This document shows, piece by piece, positions 1 to 7,031 of a DNA stretch of 64,000 bases. The stretch is from the NCBI GenBank assembly GCA_900470155.1, contig UBZT01000008.1:1-64000 (forward strand). Direction: 5' to 3'. Each line of letters opens with the position of its first letter. Within the stretch, counting starts at the first letter, position 1. A model generated the notes under the pieces. That model was not told where the DNA came from, ran no database searches, and saw only the letters and a list, made by a program, of their open reading frames with translations. Source of the stretch: Hyphomicrobiales bacterium (lineage in GTDB: Bacteria > Pseudomonadota > Alphaproteobacteria > Rhizobiales > Rhizobiaceae). Made by a program: the position numbers and the translations under genes.

Positions 1-16
1 AGTTCAGGGTCTCAGG

Positions 17-133
17 TCACTTGAGCCAGCGGTCGACCTCGACTGAGACATTGGCGTTGATAGCTTTTTCGGGCATGCAGTCGACGTTGCCATTTGGTAA
101 AGAGGTTAGAGCCATGCTCGGTATCTCGTCCAT
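17..133 (-). CDS. Possible small ORF, 38 aa, unknown
   Basis: This is a 38-residue reading frame starting MDEIPSMAL and ending VDRWLK. A purine-rich AGGGAAGG precedes the ATG almost without spacing. It lies about 80 bp downstream of another small ORF on the same strand and would be the last member of the phosphoesterase / AAA+ operon. I recognise no family. It could be chance or the start of something that decayed, and an open frame this short carries little weight alone. Confidence 0.25.
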   Translation of the reverse strand: MDEIPSMALTSLPNGNVDCMPEKAINANVSVEVDRWLK

Positions 134-212
134 CCTTCCCTGCGGTGGATAGGGGCATCTCCTCAATCGATTATTCGGTTCCCTGCTACTTCTACACCCA
201 CCGCTGATCGAT

Positions 213-344
213 CTACATTTCGTCGTGGTCAATCAGCGGCACGACAGCCTCTGCGTCCTCGGTGACTTCGTATGCGGACAACAGCGGATTTTCCATGGAA
301 TCCTGCACCATTTCTGGTGCGGACACGACAGACGAACGCGACAT
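213..344 (-). CDS. Possible small acidic protein, 43 aa, unknown
   Basis: The frame starts ATG-TCG-CGT 12 bases after the stop of the 132-residue ORF upstream and ends DHDEM-TAG. The product is acidic, with a C-terminal half (LSAYEVTEDAEAVVPLIDHD) that reads like genuine protein rather than a shadow frame. Upstream bases give only a weak ribosome site (GGCA). Its position just behind the 357-755 gene suggests the same transcript. Family unknown; homologues in other copies of this cluster would be needed to accept it. Confidence 0.4.
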   Translation of the reverse strand: MSRSSVVSAPEMVQDSMENPLLSAYEVTEDAEAVVPLIDHDEM

Positions 345-356
345 CCGTGCCGATGC

Positions 357-755
357 CTATTCGTCAGCGCGATCACGTGGTCCTTGTCGCAGTCCCCACC
401 GGCACAGAGCCGCATCGACCTCCTTCTCGATCGCCTCCTTGTCCGCGCCTGCTAAGGCATCCTCGGCAGCTTTCCGAAGCCACGATGGATCGCGGGCGTC
501 GTAACCCAATGGGTCGTCAGTAAAGGTAACGGGCTTGTCCTCCGTCGGCGACGCCGCTCCCGCTTGCAAGGTAGTCTTTTCCCGCTCGCCTTGCGCGTGC
601 CGGCTGGGTATCAGAATGCGCCGTCCCAGTGGACGAAACCCAATCTCGTCGAGACCCGAACCGAAGGAGCGATCGTCAATACGTCTCTCTGCTCCCGTTT
701 TGGACTTTATCGACCGTGATCCTCGCTTCTTCCGCGATCGGCGTTTCCCCGGCAT
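357..755 (-). CDS. Hypothetical protein, 132 aa, downstream of the FtsH-like gene
   Basis: The ATG lies two bases after the TAG stop of the AAA+ / peptidase frame, so translation is probably coupled. The first 35 residues are very basic (KRRSRKKRGSRS), which could bind nucleic acid or simply be disordered. The C-terminal half is acidic and probably helical (residues 80-132: DPSWLRKAAEDALAGADKEAIEKEVDAAL). There is no signal peptide or membrane segment. I do not recognise a family. Its placement makes it a candidate partner or substrate adaptor of the peptidase, which is inference from gene order only. Confidence 0.55.
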   Translation of the reverse strand: MPGKRRSRKKRGSRSIKSKTGAERRIDDRSFGSGLDEIGFRPLGRRILIPSRHAQGEREKTTLQAGAASPTEDKPVTFTDDPLGYDARDPSWLRKAAEDALAGADKEAIEKEVDAALCRWGLRQGPRDRADE

Positions 756-757
756 GT

Positions 758-1849
758 CTACGCACCCATGTTGCGAGGTATCTTCGCAAGGCTGACTGCT
801 GGCCGACGGTGCCTTTCGACGATCTCCCGCACTTCGTCGCCAGACAGTGACCTCGCCTGGATCAACCGGACGGTGATTTCATCCAGGGCGGGACGTCTAC
901 TCCTCAGGATATTCTTTGCACGTTCGAACTCGTTGGCAATTGTGTCGTGCACTCTCTTCTTCAAATCGGGGTCGCTCGCGCGAAGGGCGTCCAGACGGGT
1001 GGGAGCGTTGTCTGCCACGATCAGCGTGTGTCCCATGCCAAGACCAACCTCCAAGAGGGTTGCGGTTCTGGTCACGGTATTCAGGTCGGCCGTGTGGGAA
1101 CCGGCCGCGCCGTCGAAGAACGCGTCGAACACCAGCGTCTCGGCTGCGATACCTCCCAACGACACAGCGATATCGTCGAGGTAGGCAGCTCTGGTCCTAC
1201 GTAAATGCTGCGGCATGGCGTAGGTTGCCCCGCCAACCTGGTTGCCGTTCCCAGGGATGGCGTAGCTTGCGATCTTAACGCTCACAAGTTCACCGAACCC
1301 AAGTTCAACGGCGACAACAGCATGCCCCGCCTCGTGTACCGCGACCGAATGAACGTAATTGGCCGGAAGCTCTACGGCCGGCGGCAACTCTCGCACAATG
1401 TGATCGCCGGCTAAGTCTTCTTTTCTTCGGCGCGCCGATCTCTTAGCAAGCCTAACAAGTTGCGCGATATCGGCTCCGGAGTACCCTTGGGTCGAAAGCG
1501 TGAACTGCTCAACCTGCTTCGGATCGAGATCGATACCGCTGTGATACTTCAGGATTGAGTATCGGGCACTTTCGTCAGGCAGCGTAACTTCGAAATGCTG
1601 ACCGAGCCTGCCGGCCCGACGGATTGCCGGGTCAAGCTGCTCTGGATTGTTACAGGCTGAGATGACGATCACCCCTTTTCGGCGGTTGAACCCGTCCAAC
1701 AATTCAAGAAAACCCGCAATCACGGCCCGCATGTAGCCACGGTTCCGGTCCGTCTCACTTCGATCCCCGAATGTATCGACCTCATCGACAAACAATATCG
1801 CGGGAGCTTTGGCCTTAGCCTCTTCGAAAGAGGCACGCATCGCCTTCAA
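758..1849 (-). CDS. FtsH-like AAA+ / M41 zinc peptidase, C-terminal fragment
   Basis: This frame holds the second half of a AAA+ module and a complete-looking zinc peptidase. Walker B is at residues 18-23 (ILFVDE). The second region of homology is near 67-81 (NNPEQLDPAIRRAGR) and provides the arginine fingers. The M41 motif HEAGH is at 172-176, with a plausible third zinc ligand Asp255 in SHTADLNTVTR, as in FtsH. It has no transmembrane segment, so unlike true FtsH it should be soluble. The frame is continuous with the upstream 1889-2689 frame except for one TGA. Reinitiation would have to use TTG 1849 or ATG 1840, both with poor ribosome sites. Without Walker A this fragment cannot bind ATP normally. 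Confidence 0.6.
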   Translation of the reverse strand: MKAMRASFEEAKAKAPAILFVDEVDTFGDRSETDRNRGYMRAVIAGFLELLDGFNRRKGVIVISACNNPEQLDPAIRRAGRLGQHFEVTLPDESARYSILKYHSGIDLDPKQVEQFTLSTQGYSGADIAQLVRLAKRSARRRKEDLAGDHIVRELPPAVELPANYVHSVAVHEAGHAVVAVELGFGELVSVKIASYAIPGNGNQVGGATYAMPQHLRRTRAAYLDDIAVSLGGIAAETLVFDAFFDGAAGSHTADLNTVTRTATLLEVGLGMGHTLIVADNAPTRLDALRASDPDLKKRVHDTIANEFERAKNILRSRRPALDEITVRLIQARSLSGDEVREIVERHRRPAVSLAKIPRNMGA

Positions 1850-1888
1850 ATGATCGTCTAGAGCACCTGCCGTTTGCCAGCTCGAAAC

Positions 1889-2689
1889 TCAACCGTAAAC
1901 TAGAGGAACACCGCAGGTTCGCGCCAAAGCACCAGCAAACATCGTTTTCCCTGAACCCGGCGGCCCCGAAATCAAGACCCCGCTGTCGACTTCCTCCCAC
2001 TGGATTCGTCCAGCCTTGAATTCCTCTAGGTCGAAGGCAAGATCGCACCCCCACTCGAACAACGCTCCGAACCCGTACATTTTTTCAAGCGTTTGTCCTT
2101 CGGGTTCGTTGTCCGCTGCAATGGGTGGGTCTCGGGGGTATTGCCGAAGCCGATCCAACGCGGCAGTCGGCGTCCGACGGGTCTGAAAAGCCTGTTGCAA
2201 TCGAGACCATGTCTCCGAAATCAGGATTTCGACGTCTCTCTCCGTTACGGGAATCCCGAAACGCCGTAACGCCGCCTCCGCGTGCCTTCTGGTCGGAGGC
2301 GCAACGCTGACTACGGCATCCGCAAGAAGCCACGCCTCGGTGTCGAGCGGCTGCTCTGGCCCTGCAAAGAAAATCGCCTGGTCCTTGTTAAGGGCGGCGA
2401 CTTGGTCCCTATGGTGCTTTTTGTCCCAAGCGCCAATGCACGGATTGTAGTCCCGCTCCTCCCGAAGCGCCATCAGAAAGACCTCGGCAGCCTGGGAGTA
2501 AATCGGCAAGAAACAGTCGCGTTGAATCTGCAGGATAGCGATGAACTTGGAATTTTTCCGGTTACGAGATCGAAGTGCCGCCGCGATTCCGCAATATGCA
2601 AGGTAGACGGGCAGGGTCACATAGGGATCATCGCTCGGTTTTGACAGCTTCCACGGGCAACGCAATCGCTTCTCAGAACGTCTAGCCAA
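1889..2689 (-). CDS. FtsH-like AAA+ ATPase, N-terminal fragment ending at Walker A
   Basis: The 266-residue product has an uncharacterised N-terminal region (about residues 1-220) followed by a AAA+ P-loop, GPPGSGKT, at 242-249. It stops 17 residues later at a TGA. The start is TTG, four bases after the phosphoesterase stop, with GGGAG about nine bases ahead. The next codons in the same frame (VSSWQTAGALDDH) run directly into the Walker B fragment, so the two were one gene of about 643 codons. On its own the fragment has a P-loop but no catalytic half. The N-terminal region resembles no family I can name and may be a substrate-recognition domain. Confidence 0.6.
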   Translation of the reverse strand: MARRSEKRLRCPWKLSKPSDDPYVTLPVYLAYCGIAAALRSRNRKNSKFIAILQIQRDCFLPIYSQAAEVFLMALREERDYNPCIGAWDKKHHRDQVAALNKDQAIFFAGPEQPLDTEAWLLADAVVSVAPPTRRHAEAALRRFGIPVTERDVEILISETWSRLQQAFQTRRTPTAALDRLRQYPRDPPIAADNEPEGQTLEKMYGFGALFEWGCDLAFDLEEFKAGRIQWEEVDSGVLISGPPGSGKTMFAGALARTCGVPLVYG

Positions 2690-2693
2690 CAGA

Positions 2694-3470
2694 CTAATCT
2701 CCCAGGCGGATTACAAGACTCGGATCGAAATCAGGAACTGGTTCGTCGGGGTAGCCTCGCGGGTTGCAGATCACTCGGGTGTCAACGATTGTGTAGTCGC
2801 TACGATTGTGCAGATGACCGTGAAGCCAGGCGATCGGTTGGTACATGGCGATGTCCGGCTCGAGGTCTGAGACGAAGCTTGACGTCAGGGGAGCGCCAAC
2901 AAATTCCGGAGCGAGAGAAAGAACACTGGGTGCGTGATGCGTTACGACCACTGTCGAGCCAACATATGGCTCTTCAAGGGTGGTCCTGATAAAGTGCTTG
3001 TCCATGCTGTTAAATCGGCTCGCATAGCCAGACGTGAACCGCTGAAACGGCTCCTTTGAAACCTTGATTTTTCGATAATCGTTGAGCTCCGTCTGCGCAC
3101 TACGCATCGCCCAGGACATATTGCCGTAAAGGTTGAAGTCTCCCCACAGCGTCGCGCCAACGAACCGATAGCCGCCAAGCGTGACCACACGGCGGCTCAA
3201 CACGTGAACGTTTGGATACCGCTCAGCAGCGATTTCCAGCGCTTCCTTCAGTCCCTCTACGATCGAGGCGCGGTAGTATTCGTGATTTCCGGGGACCAGG
3301 ATTACTGGCATCGACCGCGAAACGTGTTCGCCGAGATAGCGGACCGTCCTACCAGGACCCCCATCGCAAACATCGCCGGCACAAATGCAGACGTCAGCCT
3401 CGGGAACCTTCAACGAACCGGGCTTTTCGTCGAACTCTGTGTGAAGGTCTGAAAAAATCCAAGCCTTCAT
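2694..3470 (-). CDS. Calcineurin-like metallophosphoesterase
   Basis: The protein has 258 residues and the full set of metallophosphoesterase metal-binding motifs: SDLH at 7-10, GD at 32-33, GNHE at 61-64, THH at 177-179 and GHLH at 218-221. It should bind two divalent metals and hydrolyse a phosphoester; the substrate is unknown. There is no signal peptide, so it is cytoplasmic. The ATG overlaps the stop of the DUF6634-like gene by four bases (ATGA), and the AAA+ frame begins four bases after its stop, so the three genes are translated together. Phosphoesterases of this type in accessory operons can act on nucleotides, RNA ends or phosphoproteins; nothing here discriminates. Confidence 0.85.
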   Translation of the reverse strand: MKAWIFSDLHTEFDEKPGSLKVPEADVCICAGDVCDGGPGRTVRYLGEHVSRSMPVILVPGNHEYYRASIVEGLKEALEIAAERYPNVHVLSRRVVTLGGYRFVGATLWGDFNLYGNMSWAMRSAQTELNDYRKIKVSKEPFQRFTSGYASRFNSMDKHFIRTTLEEPYVGSTVVVTHHAPSVLSLAPEFVGAPLTSSFVSDLEPDIAMYQPIAWLHGHLHNRSDYTIVDTRVICNPRGYPDEPVPDFDPSLVIRLGD

Positions 3471-3811
3471 GACCAGCCCCTATTTCGATCATCGAATTGT
3501 GCAGTTTCGACCGGCGTCCCAAGTCTGTACCAGCGAGAGAACGTCCTCGCGAGACCGGCTTGCGGGTCGAGGTAGTAGAGCTCACTTGAAAAGCACGGCC
3601 TCCCGTCGTTAATCCTCGGGTGTCCGGTTGTTGTGCCAATCAGACAGGGGACCGTCCGACTTGCCAATGCCCATCGGTCAAGCCGAACTGTGGGCAGGGG
3701 GGCTGCAGTCCCCTCGCCAATAACGGCCAGATCGTCGGCTAAGGACCTTAAACTGAGAACAAGGTCAGTTCGGCTAACTCCGAACCAGTTATCGGAAAAA
3801 TTGCCTTGCAT
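3467..3811 (-). CDS. DUF6634-like protein, first gene of the accessory operon
   Basis: This is a 114-residue protein with a central motif LIGTTTGHPRINDG followed by ARTFSRWYRLG near the C-terminus. I associate that pattern with DUF6634 proteins of rhizobial accessory regions; the family call is from memory and should be checked. No membrane segment or catalytic motif is evident. It starts at ATG with GAGG six bases upstream and overlaps the phosphoesterase start by four bases. It is divergent from the Xre-type gene, across about 190 bp containing two perfect palindromes, so it is probably the gene directly controlled by that regulator. Confidence 0.65.
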   Translation of the reverse strand: MQGNFSDNWFGVSRTDLVLSLRSLADDLAVIGEGTAAPLPTVRLDRWALASRTVPCLIGTTTGHPRINDGRPCFSSELYYLDPQAGLARTFSRWYRLGTPVETAQFDDRNRGWS

Positions 3812-3869
3812 CGAATACCTCGCCCTGAGGCCACGCCGGGCACCGCAACCCGCACGGCTGGAAACTGCA

Positions 3870-3886
3870 CCGACCGCAGCGGTCGG
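3870..3886. promoter_or_regulatory. Perfect 17-bp palindrome, CCGACCGC-A-GCGGTCGG
   Basis: Both arms of eight bases match exactly around one central A. It sits 59 bp upstream of the DUF6634-like start and 120 bp upstream of the Xre-type start. It is GC-rich with no T-tract, so an operator is more likely than a terminator, although a hairpin in the leader RNA is possible. Confidence 0.5.
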
Positions 3887-3953
3887 CCCCCTGATTCGTT
3901 GATCTCGGTATCCTTCTATAGGTGTTTTTTACCATTTTTCAGAGTCTTTTTTT

Positions 3954-3970
3954 CGTACTGTACGTATAAT
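3954..3970 (+). promoter_or_regulatory. Palindrome CGTACTGTACG abutting a TATAAT box: candidate Xre autoregulation site
   Basis: CGTAC-T-GTACG (3954-3964) is a perfect inverted repeat directly followed by TATAAT (3965-3970). A consensus -10 box here would start transcription near 3977, just ahead of the regulator gene. No good -35 box lies 16-18 bp upstream (the bases there are AGAGTCTT). A repressor bound to the palindrome would sit in the promoter spacer. This layout is typical of small Xre regulators that control themselves and a divergent operon. Confidence 0.5.
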
Positions 3971-4005
3971 TTGACAAAGGTGTGGGATGCCGGTCTCTCA
4001 GCGCA

Positions 4006-4290
4006 ATGGCGACGGTATTGACGGCTGATTTGATACGTGCGGCTCGAGCCCTACTCGGGTGGAGCCAGCTTGAGCTTGCGCATAAGTCAGGAGTGACGCA
4101 GAAGGCACTCAGCGACTTTGAGCTCGAGAAGAAGCCTCTGACCGCCAAGGCCAGCGAGAAACTGCGGACTGCACTTGAGGACCATAAGGTCCAATTCATA
4201 GCCGTGAACTCAGAAACGAGCGGCGAGATTGTGGGAGGGGGCGTTCGCTGGCGTCCCGACCCTCCTCGTATGGATATCAAAATCCTCTAG
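4006..4290 (+). CDS. Xre-type helix-turn-helix regulator
   Basis: The short protein (94 residues from ATG 4006) begins with a Cro/C1-type helix-turn-helix: AARALLGWSQLELAHKSGVTQKALSDFELEKK, about residues 9-41. The C-terminal tail (VQFIAVNSETSGEIVGGGVRW) is typical of small Xre regulators in alphaproteobacterial elements. A GTG at 3982 would add eight residues; neither start has a well-placed ribosome site, and a near-leaderless transcript from the TATAAT at 3965 is possible. It is divergent from the DUF6634 - phosphoesterase - AAA+ operon and probably represses that operon and itself. Confidence 0.75.
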   Translation: MATVLTADLIRAARALLGWSQLELAHKSGVTQKALSDFELEKKPLTAKASEKLRTALEDHKVQFIAVNSETSGEIVGGGVRWRPDPPRMDIKIL

Positions 4291-4472
4291 TCGCACCCAG
4301 TATAGGTGAGGCGTGGGCTGTTGCCGGAACCGTGAATTATCCTAGCGCATGCTCGTGTGTTTTAGGACGTCTGCCCAAGTCGACAGTTCCGCGATCGCCG
4401 ACCATGCTTGGTTCGTACTTTCTCCCGTTAAGTGCACCAGGAGTTCGACACGCATATCCATTCGGTGCGGAT

Positions 4473-5480
4473 CTATCGGACCCTGACAAATTTCTGCTCC
4501 ATCACCGCATTTCCCCATTGCCGGCCGGGATACTCGTCGGCCAGCACAAAGCCGTGCGCCTCGTAGAGGGTGCGGGCTGCATCAAGGCCGCGGAAGGTCC
4601 ATAGATGGGTCTCGGCGAAATCCCGGGCATCGACGAAGGCGAGAGCAGCGGTCAGCAGGCGTCGTCCGAGGCCGCTGCCGCGCTGGCCGTCGTCGACGAT
4701 GAACCAGCGCAGATGGGCGATGCGGCGTGGGTCTCCGGGGCCCGCCCGCCCGTTCAGGTCCTCGCCGTCGATGGCGATCGTGCCGACGATCTTTTCGTCC
4801 GCGATGGCGGTCCAGATTTCATTGTCCGGATGATCGATGCGGCCGCAGAATTCCGACAGGCCCGTGGCGACGATGGCTTCGAAGGCGCAGCCGAAGTCGG
4901 CAGTGCGGGCATAGTATCGCGCATGCATGTCGGTGCAGCGTCCGATCATGCCCGGTCGGTAGCCGGTGGCGATGTCTGCCAGCGGCAGGGGCAAGGACGA
5001 GGTGGGAGAAAGGGATGAGGTCCGATCCTCCGCCTCCTGCGACAGGGCGTCGGCATAGAGTTGCAGCCCTTGCACAACGGTCTTGCCCTGTGGCGGCGTC
5101 AGCCGGGCGAGGGCGGTTTCGACCTGCAGGCGGGCAAAGGCATCGATCTGCGCCAGTTTGGCCGCACCGGACGGTGTCAGCGAAATCTGCTTGGCGCGCG
5201 CATCCTCGATGTCCGGCTGTTCCTGCAACAGTCCGGCCTCGACCAGCTTGCGCAACATCCGGCTGACGCTGGATTTTTCAAGGTTGAGCAGGCCACGCAG
5301 GTCCTTCGCCGTGAGGCGGCGTGCCTGGCGCTGTGCTGCGCCAATCTCGATCAGGGCGTGAACGGCCGATGCTGGCAGGCCACTTTCGGCCAGGTCGTCG
5401 CCGAGAAAGCCGAGCCGGCGCACCAGTGCACGCGCAGCCGAACGCACGGTTTCCACGGTCGAGGGGGTCGCGATTGTCAT
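4473..5480 (-). CDS. MarR-type regulator fused to a GNAT acetyltransferase
   Basis: From ATG 5480 the product has 335 residues. The N-terminal half is a MarR winged helix (LTAKDLRGLLNLEKSSVSRMLRKLVEAGLLQEQPDIEDARAKQISLTPSG). The C-terminal half, from about residue 180, is a GNAT fold with the acetyl-CoA loop QRGSGLGRRLL and the closing LYEAHGFV. MarR-GNAT fusions are an established architecture, thought to couple ligand or substrate sensing to transcription, but their acetyl acceptors are mostly unknown. It is divergent from an NMT1-type ABC importer, so it may control that operon. The frame stays open upstream to 5642, but that extension is not protein-like and lies over the operator-like repeat. 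Confidence 0.85.
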   Translation of the reverse strand: MTIATPSTVETVRSAARALVRRLGFLGDDLAESGLPASAVHALIEIGAAQRQARRLTAKDLRGLLNLEKSSVSRMLRKLVEAGLLQEQPDIEDARAKQISLTPSGAAKLAQIDAFARLQVETALARLTPPQGKTVVQGLQLYADALSQEAEDRTSSLSPTSSLPLPLADIATGYRPGMIGRCTDMHARYYARTADFGCAFEAIVATGLSEFCGRIDHPDNEIWTAIADEKIVGTIAIDGEDLNGRAGPGDPRRIAHLRWFIVDDGQRGSGLGRRLLTAALAFVDARDFAETHLWTFRGLDAARTLYEAHGFVLADEYPGRQWGNAVMEQKFVRVR

Positions 5481-5496
5481 GCCGAACGTCCAAATT

Positions 5497-5513
5497 GGTT
5501 GACTGATGCAACC
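5497..5513. promoter_or_regulatory. Inverted repeat GGTTG-N7-CAACC upstream of the MarR-GNAT gene
   Basis: Two five-base arms match exactly around ACTGATG, 17 bp before the MarR-GNAT ATG, in the gap shared with the ABC operon. Size and position fit a MarR-family operator used for autoregulation. The arms are short, so chance cannot be excluded. Confidence 0.35.
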
Positions 5514-5742
5514 ATATTGCCAGGGACCCCGTCGAAATTCAAGCCCGTTCGATGCCGGTTGCGGCAGGATTGCGCTCTCGGCCAGGCGCGGGCGGGATCT
5601 TGACGGCACCTTGCCAGCATCCGTGAATTGATCAAAAAACAATCAGTCCAAAACTTGACGAAAGTTTGAGCAATCTTTGCTTGCGCTGCAGCACAAACTT
5701 GTTTTTGATGGGCAGAACACCAAAAACGGGGAGCATGGGTTG

Positions 5743-6831
5743 ATGATCAAGAGACGCACTTTCGCAGCGACGGTTCTGTCCGCTGCCCTGTCCACTGTCA
5801 GGTCCACTGCCATGTCGGTCGGTATCTCCGCCGCAATGGGCCTTGCGGCCGGACTGGTCCTGCCGGTGACGGCAGCCCATGCCGAAACGGCGGTCAAGTT
5901 CACCCTCGACTGGAAGTTCGAAGGGCCGGCGGCCGGCTTCCTGCTGGCGCTCGACAAGGGGTATTTCAAGGCCGAGGGCCTCGATGTGACGATCGATAGC
6001 GGCAATGGCTCGGTCGAGGCCATCCCGCGCGTGGCGACCGGTGCTTACCAGATGGGCTTCGGCGACATCAATTCGCTGATCAAGTTCCTCGACGAGGATC
6101 CGGCCCAGAAGATCAAGGCCGTGATGATGGTCTATGAGCGCCCGACCTTTGCGGTCGTCGGCCGCAAGGCGCTCGGCGTCACCGAAGACCCGAAGTCGCT
6201 GGAAGGCAAGAAGCTCGGCGCCCCGCCGCCGGATGGCGCCTTTGCCCAGTGGAAGGCCTTCAAGGACGTCGCCAAGATCGACGACAGCAAGATCACCATC
6301 GAATCGATCGGTTTTCCGGTGCGCGAACCGATGCTTGCCAAGGGCGACGTCGATGCCGTCTTCGGCTTCGCCTTCTCGGTGATCCTGAACCTCAAGGCGC
6401 AGGGCGTGCCGGCAGACGATATCGCCACCATCCTGATGGCCGAACATGGCCTCAATCTTTATGGCAACAGCGTTCTGGTCAACACCGACTTCGCCACCGA
6501 GAACCCGGACGCGGTCAAGGGCTTCCTGAAGGCGCTCGCCAAGGGTTTTGCCGATGCGGTCGCCAATCCGGAAGAGGGCGTTGCTGCCGTCCTGAAACGC
6601 AACGAGACGCTCAATCCGGAGATCGAGAAGGAACGTCTTGAAATGGCCAATGCCATGAACATCAAGACGCCCTACGTGATCGAGAACGGTTTCGGCGGCG
6701 TCGATCCGGCAAGGCTTGCCGCCTCGATCGAGACGCTGAAAGTGTCAATGGGGCTGAAGGGCGCGGTCAAGGCCGAACAGGTCTTCGATGCCGCGTTCCT
6801 GCCGGCCAAGGAAGAGCGCATGCTGCCGTAA
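5743..6831 (+). CDS. ABC transporter substrate-binding protein, NMT1/THI5-like
   Basis: This periplasmic binding protein belongs to the NMT1 / SsuA-like superfamily. The start MIKRRTF (5743) gives an unusually long signal region, with an Ala-rich hydrophobic stretch ending AAHA before mature ETAVKFTLDW. The mature N-terminus (LDWKFEGPAAGFLLALDKGYFKAEGLDVTI) is the family hallmark. The family takes up taurine, sulfonates, nitrate, thiamine precursors and other small ligands; the ligand here cannot be read. It is followed by a cognate ATPase and permease on the same strand. The 200 bp between it and the ATPase hold repeat palindromes, which could stop or stabilise transcript ends and let the binding protein be made in excess. 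Confidence 0.85.
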   Translation: MIKRRTFAATVLSAALSTVRSTAMSVGISAAMGLAAGLVLPVTAAHAETAVKFTLDWKFEGPAAGFLLALDKGYFKAEGLDVTIDSGNGSVEAIPRVATGAYQMGFGDINSLIKFLDEDPAQKIKAVMMVYERPTFAVVGRKALGVTEDPKSLEGKKLGAPPPDGAFAQWKAFKDVAKIDDSKITIESIGFPVREPMLAKGDVDAVFGFAFSVILNLKAQGVPADDIATILMAEHGLNLYGNSVLVNTDFATENPDAVKGFLKALAKGFADAVANPEEGVAAVLKRNETLNPEIEKERLEMANAMNIKTPYVIENGFGGVDPARLAASIETLKVSMGLKGAVKAEQVFDAAFLPAKEERMLP

Positions 6832-6850
6832 GGCAGGTTCCCCTCCCCAA

Positions 6851-6990
6851 CCCCTCCCCACAAGGGGGAGGGGCTTAACCTGCCGACGCACCAGCGTTTC
6901 ACTAGCAGCATTTCAATAGGTGAGTGGATTTGGCGAGGCCGTGCTGCGCGTGGTCTCCCCCCCTTGTGGGGGGAGATGGCCGGCAGGCCA
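6851..6990. repeat. RIME-like palindromic intergenic repeat
   Basis: Between the binding protein and ATPase genes are two GC-rich hairpins. The first has arms CCCCTCCCC (6851-6859) and GGGGAGGGG (6865-6873). The second has arms TCTCCCCCC (6954-6962) and GGGGGGAGA (6968-6976), followed at once by TGGCC-GGCA-GGCCA (6977-6990). The wording 'CCCCTTGTGGGGGGAGATGGCCGGCAGGCC' class resembles mosaic elements widespread between genes in Rhizobiales. That resemblance is from memory; the palindromes themselves are direct. Inside an operon they may act as mRNA stabilisers or partial terminators. Confidence 0.65.
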
Positions 6991-7031
6991 GAGGGGGTCT
7001 TGGGATCCTCTCCAATACGGACGGAGAGAAT

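Larger units (their letters stand above)
758..2689 (-). pseudogene. Soluble AAA+ / M41 zinc peptidase gene interrupted by one in-frame TGA
   Basis: Frames 1889-2689 and 758-1849 are in the same phase, separated by one TGA at 1891-1889 plus 13 sense codons. No base is missing or added. Joined, they give N-domain, Walker A, Walker B, second region of homology and HEAGH peptidase in the normal FtsH order. The stop falls in the loop between Walker A and Walker B. Reversion of one base (for example to TCA, Ser) restores the gene. A fresh nonsense mutation, a base-calling error, or readthrough all fit. The lack of other damage says the lesion is recent or not real. Confidence 0.65.

Noticed and set aside
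1889..1891. TGA read as selenocysteine
   Set aside because: No selenocysteine insertion hairpin is evident just after the codon, and AAA+ proteins do not use selenocysteine at this loop.
3971..3976. TTGACA as a -35 box for the Xre gene
   Set aside because: It lies downstream of TATAAT, and no -10 box is found 16-18 bp further on; TATAAT at 3965 is the better element.
4332..4604. 90-codon plus-strand frame beside the Xre gene
   Set aside because: Its 3' half lies antisense to the GNAT domain; no ribosome site and no protein-like features.
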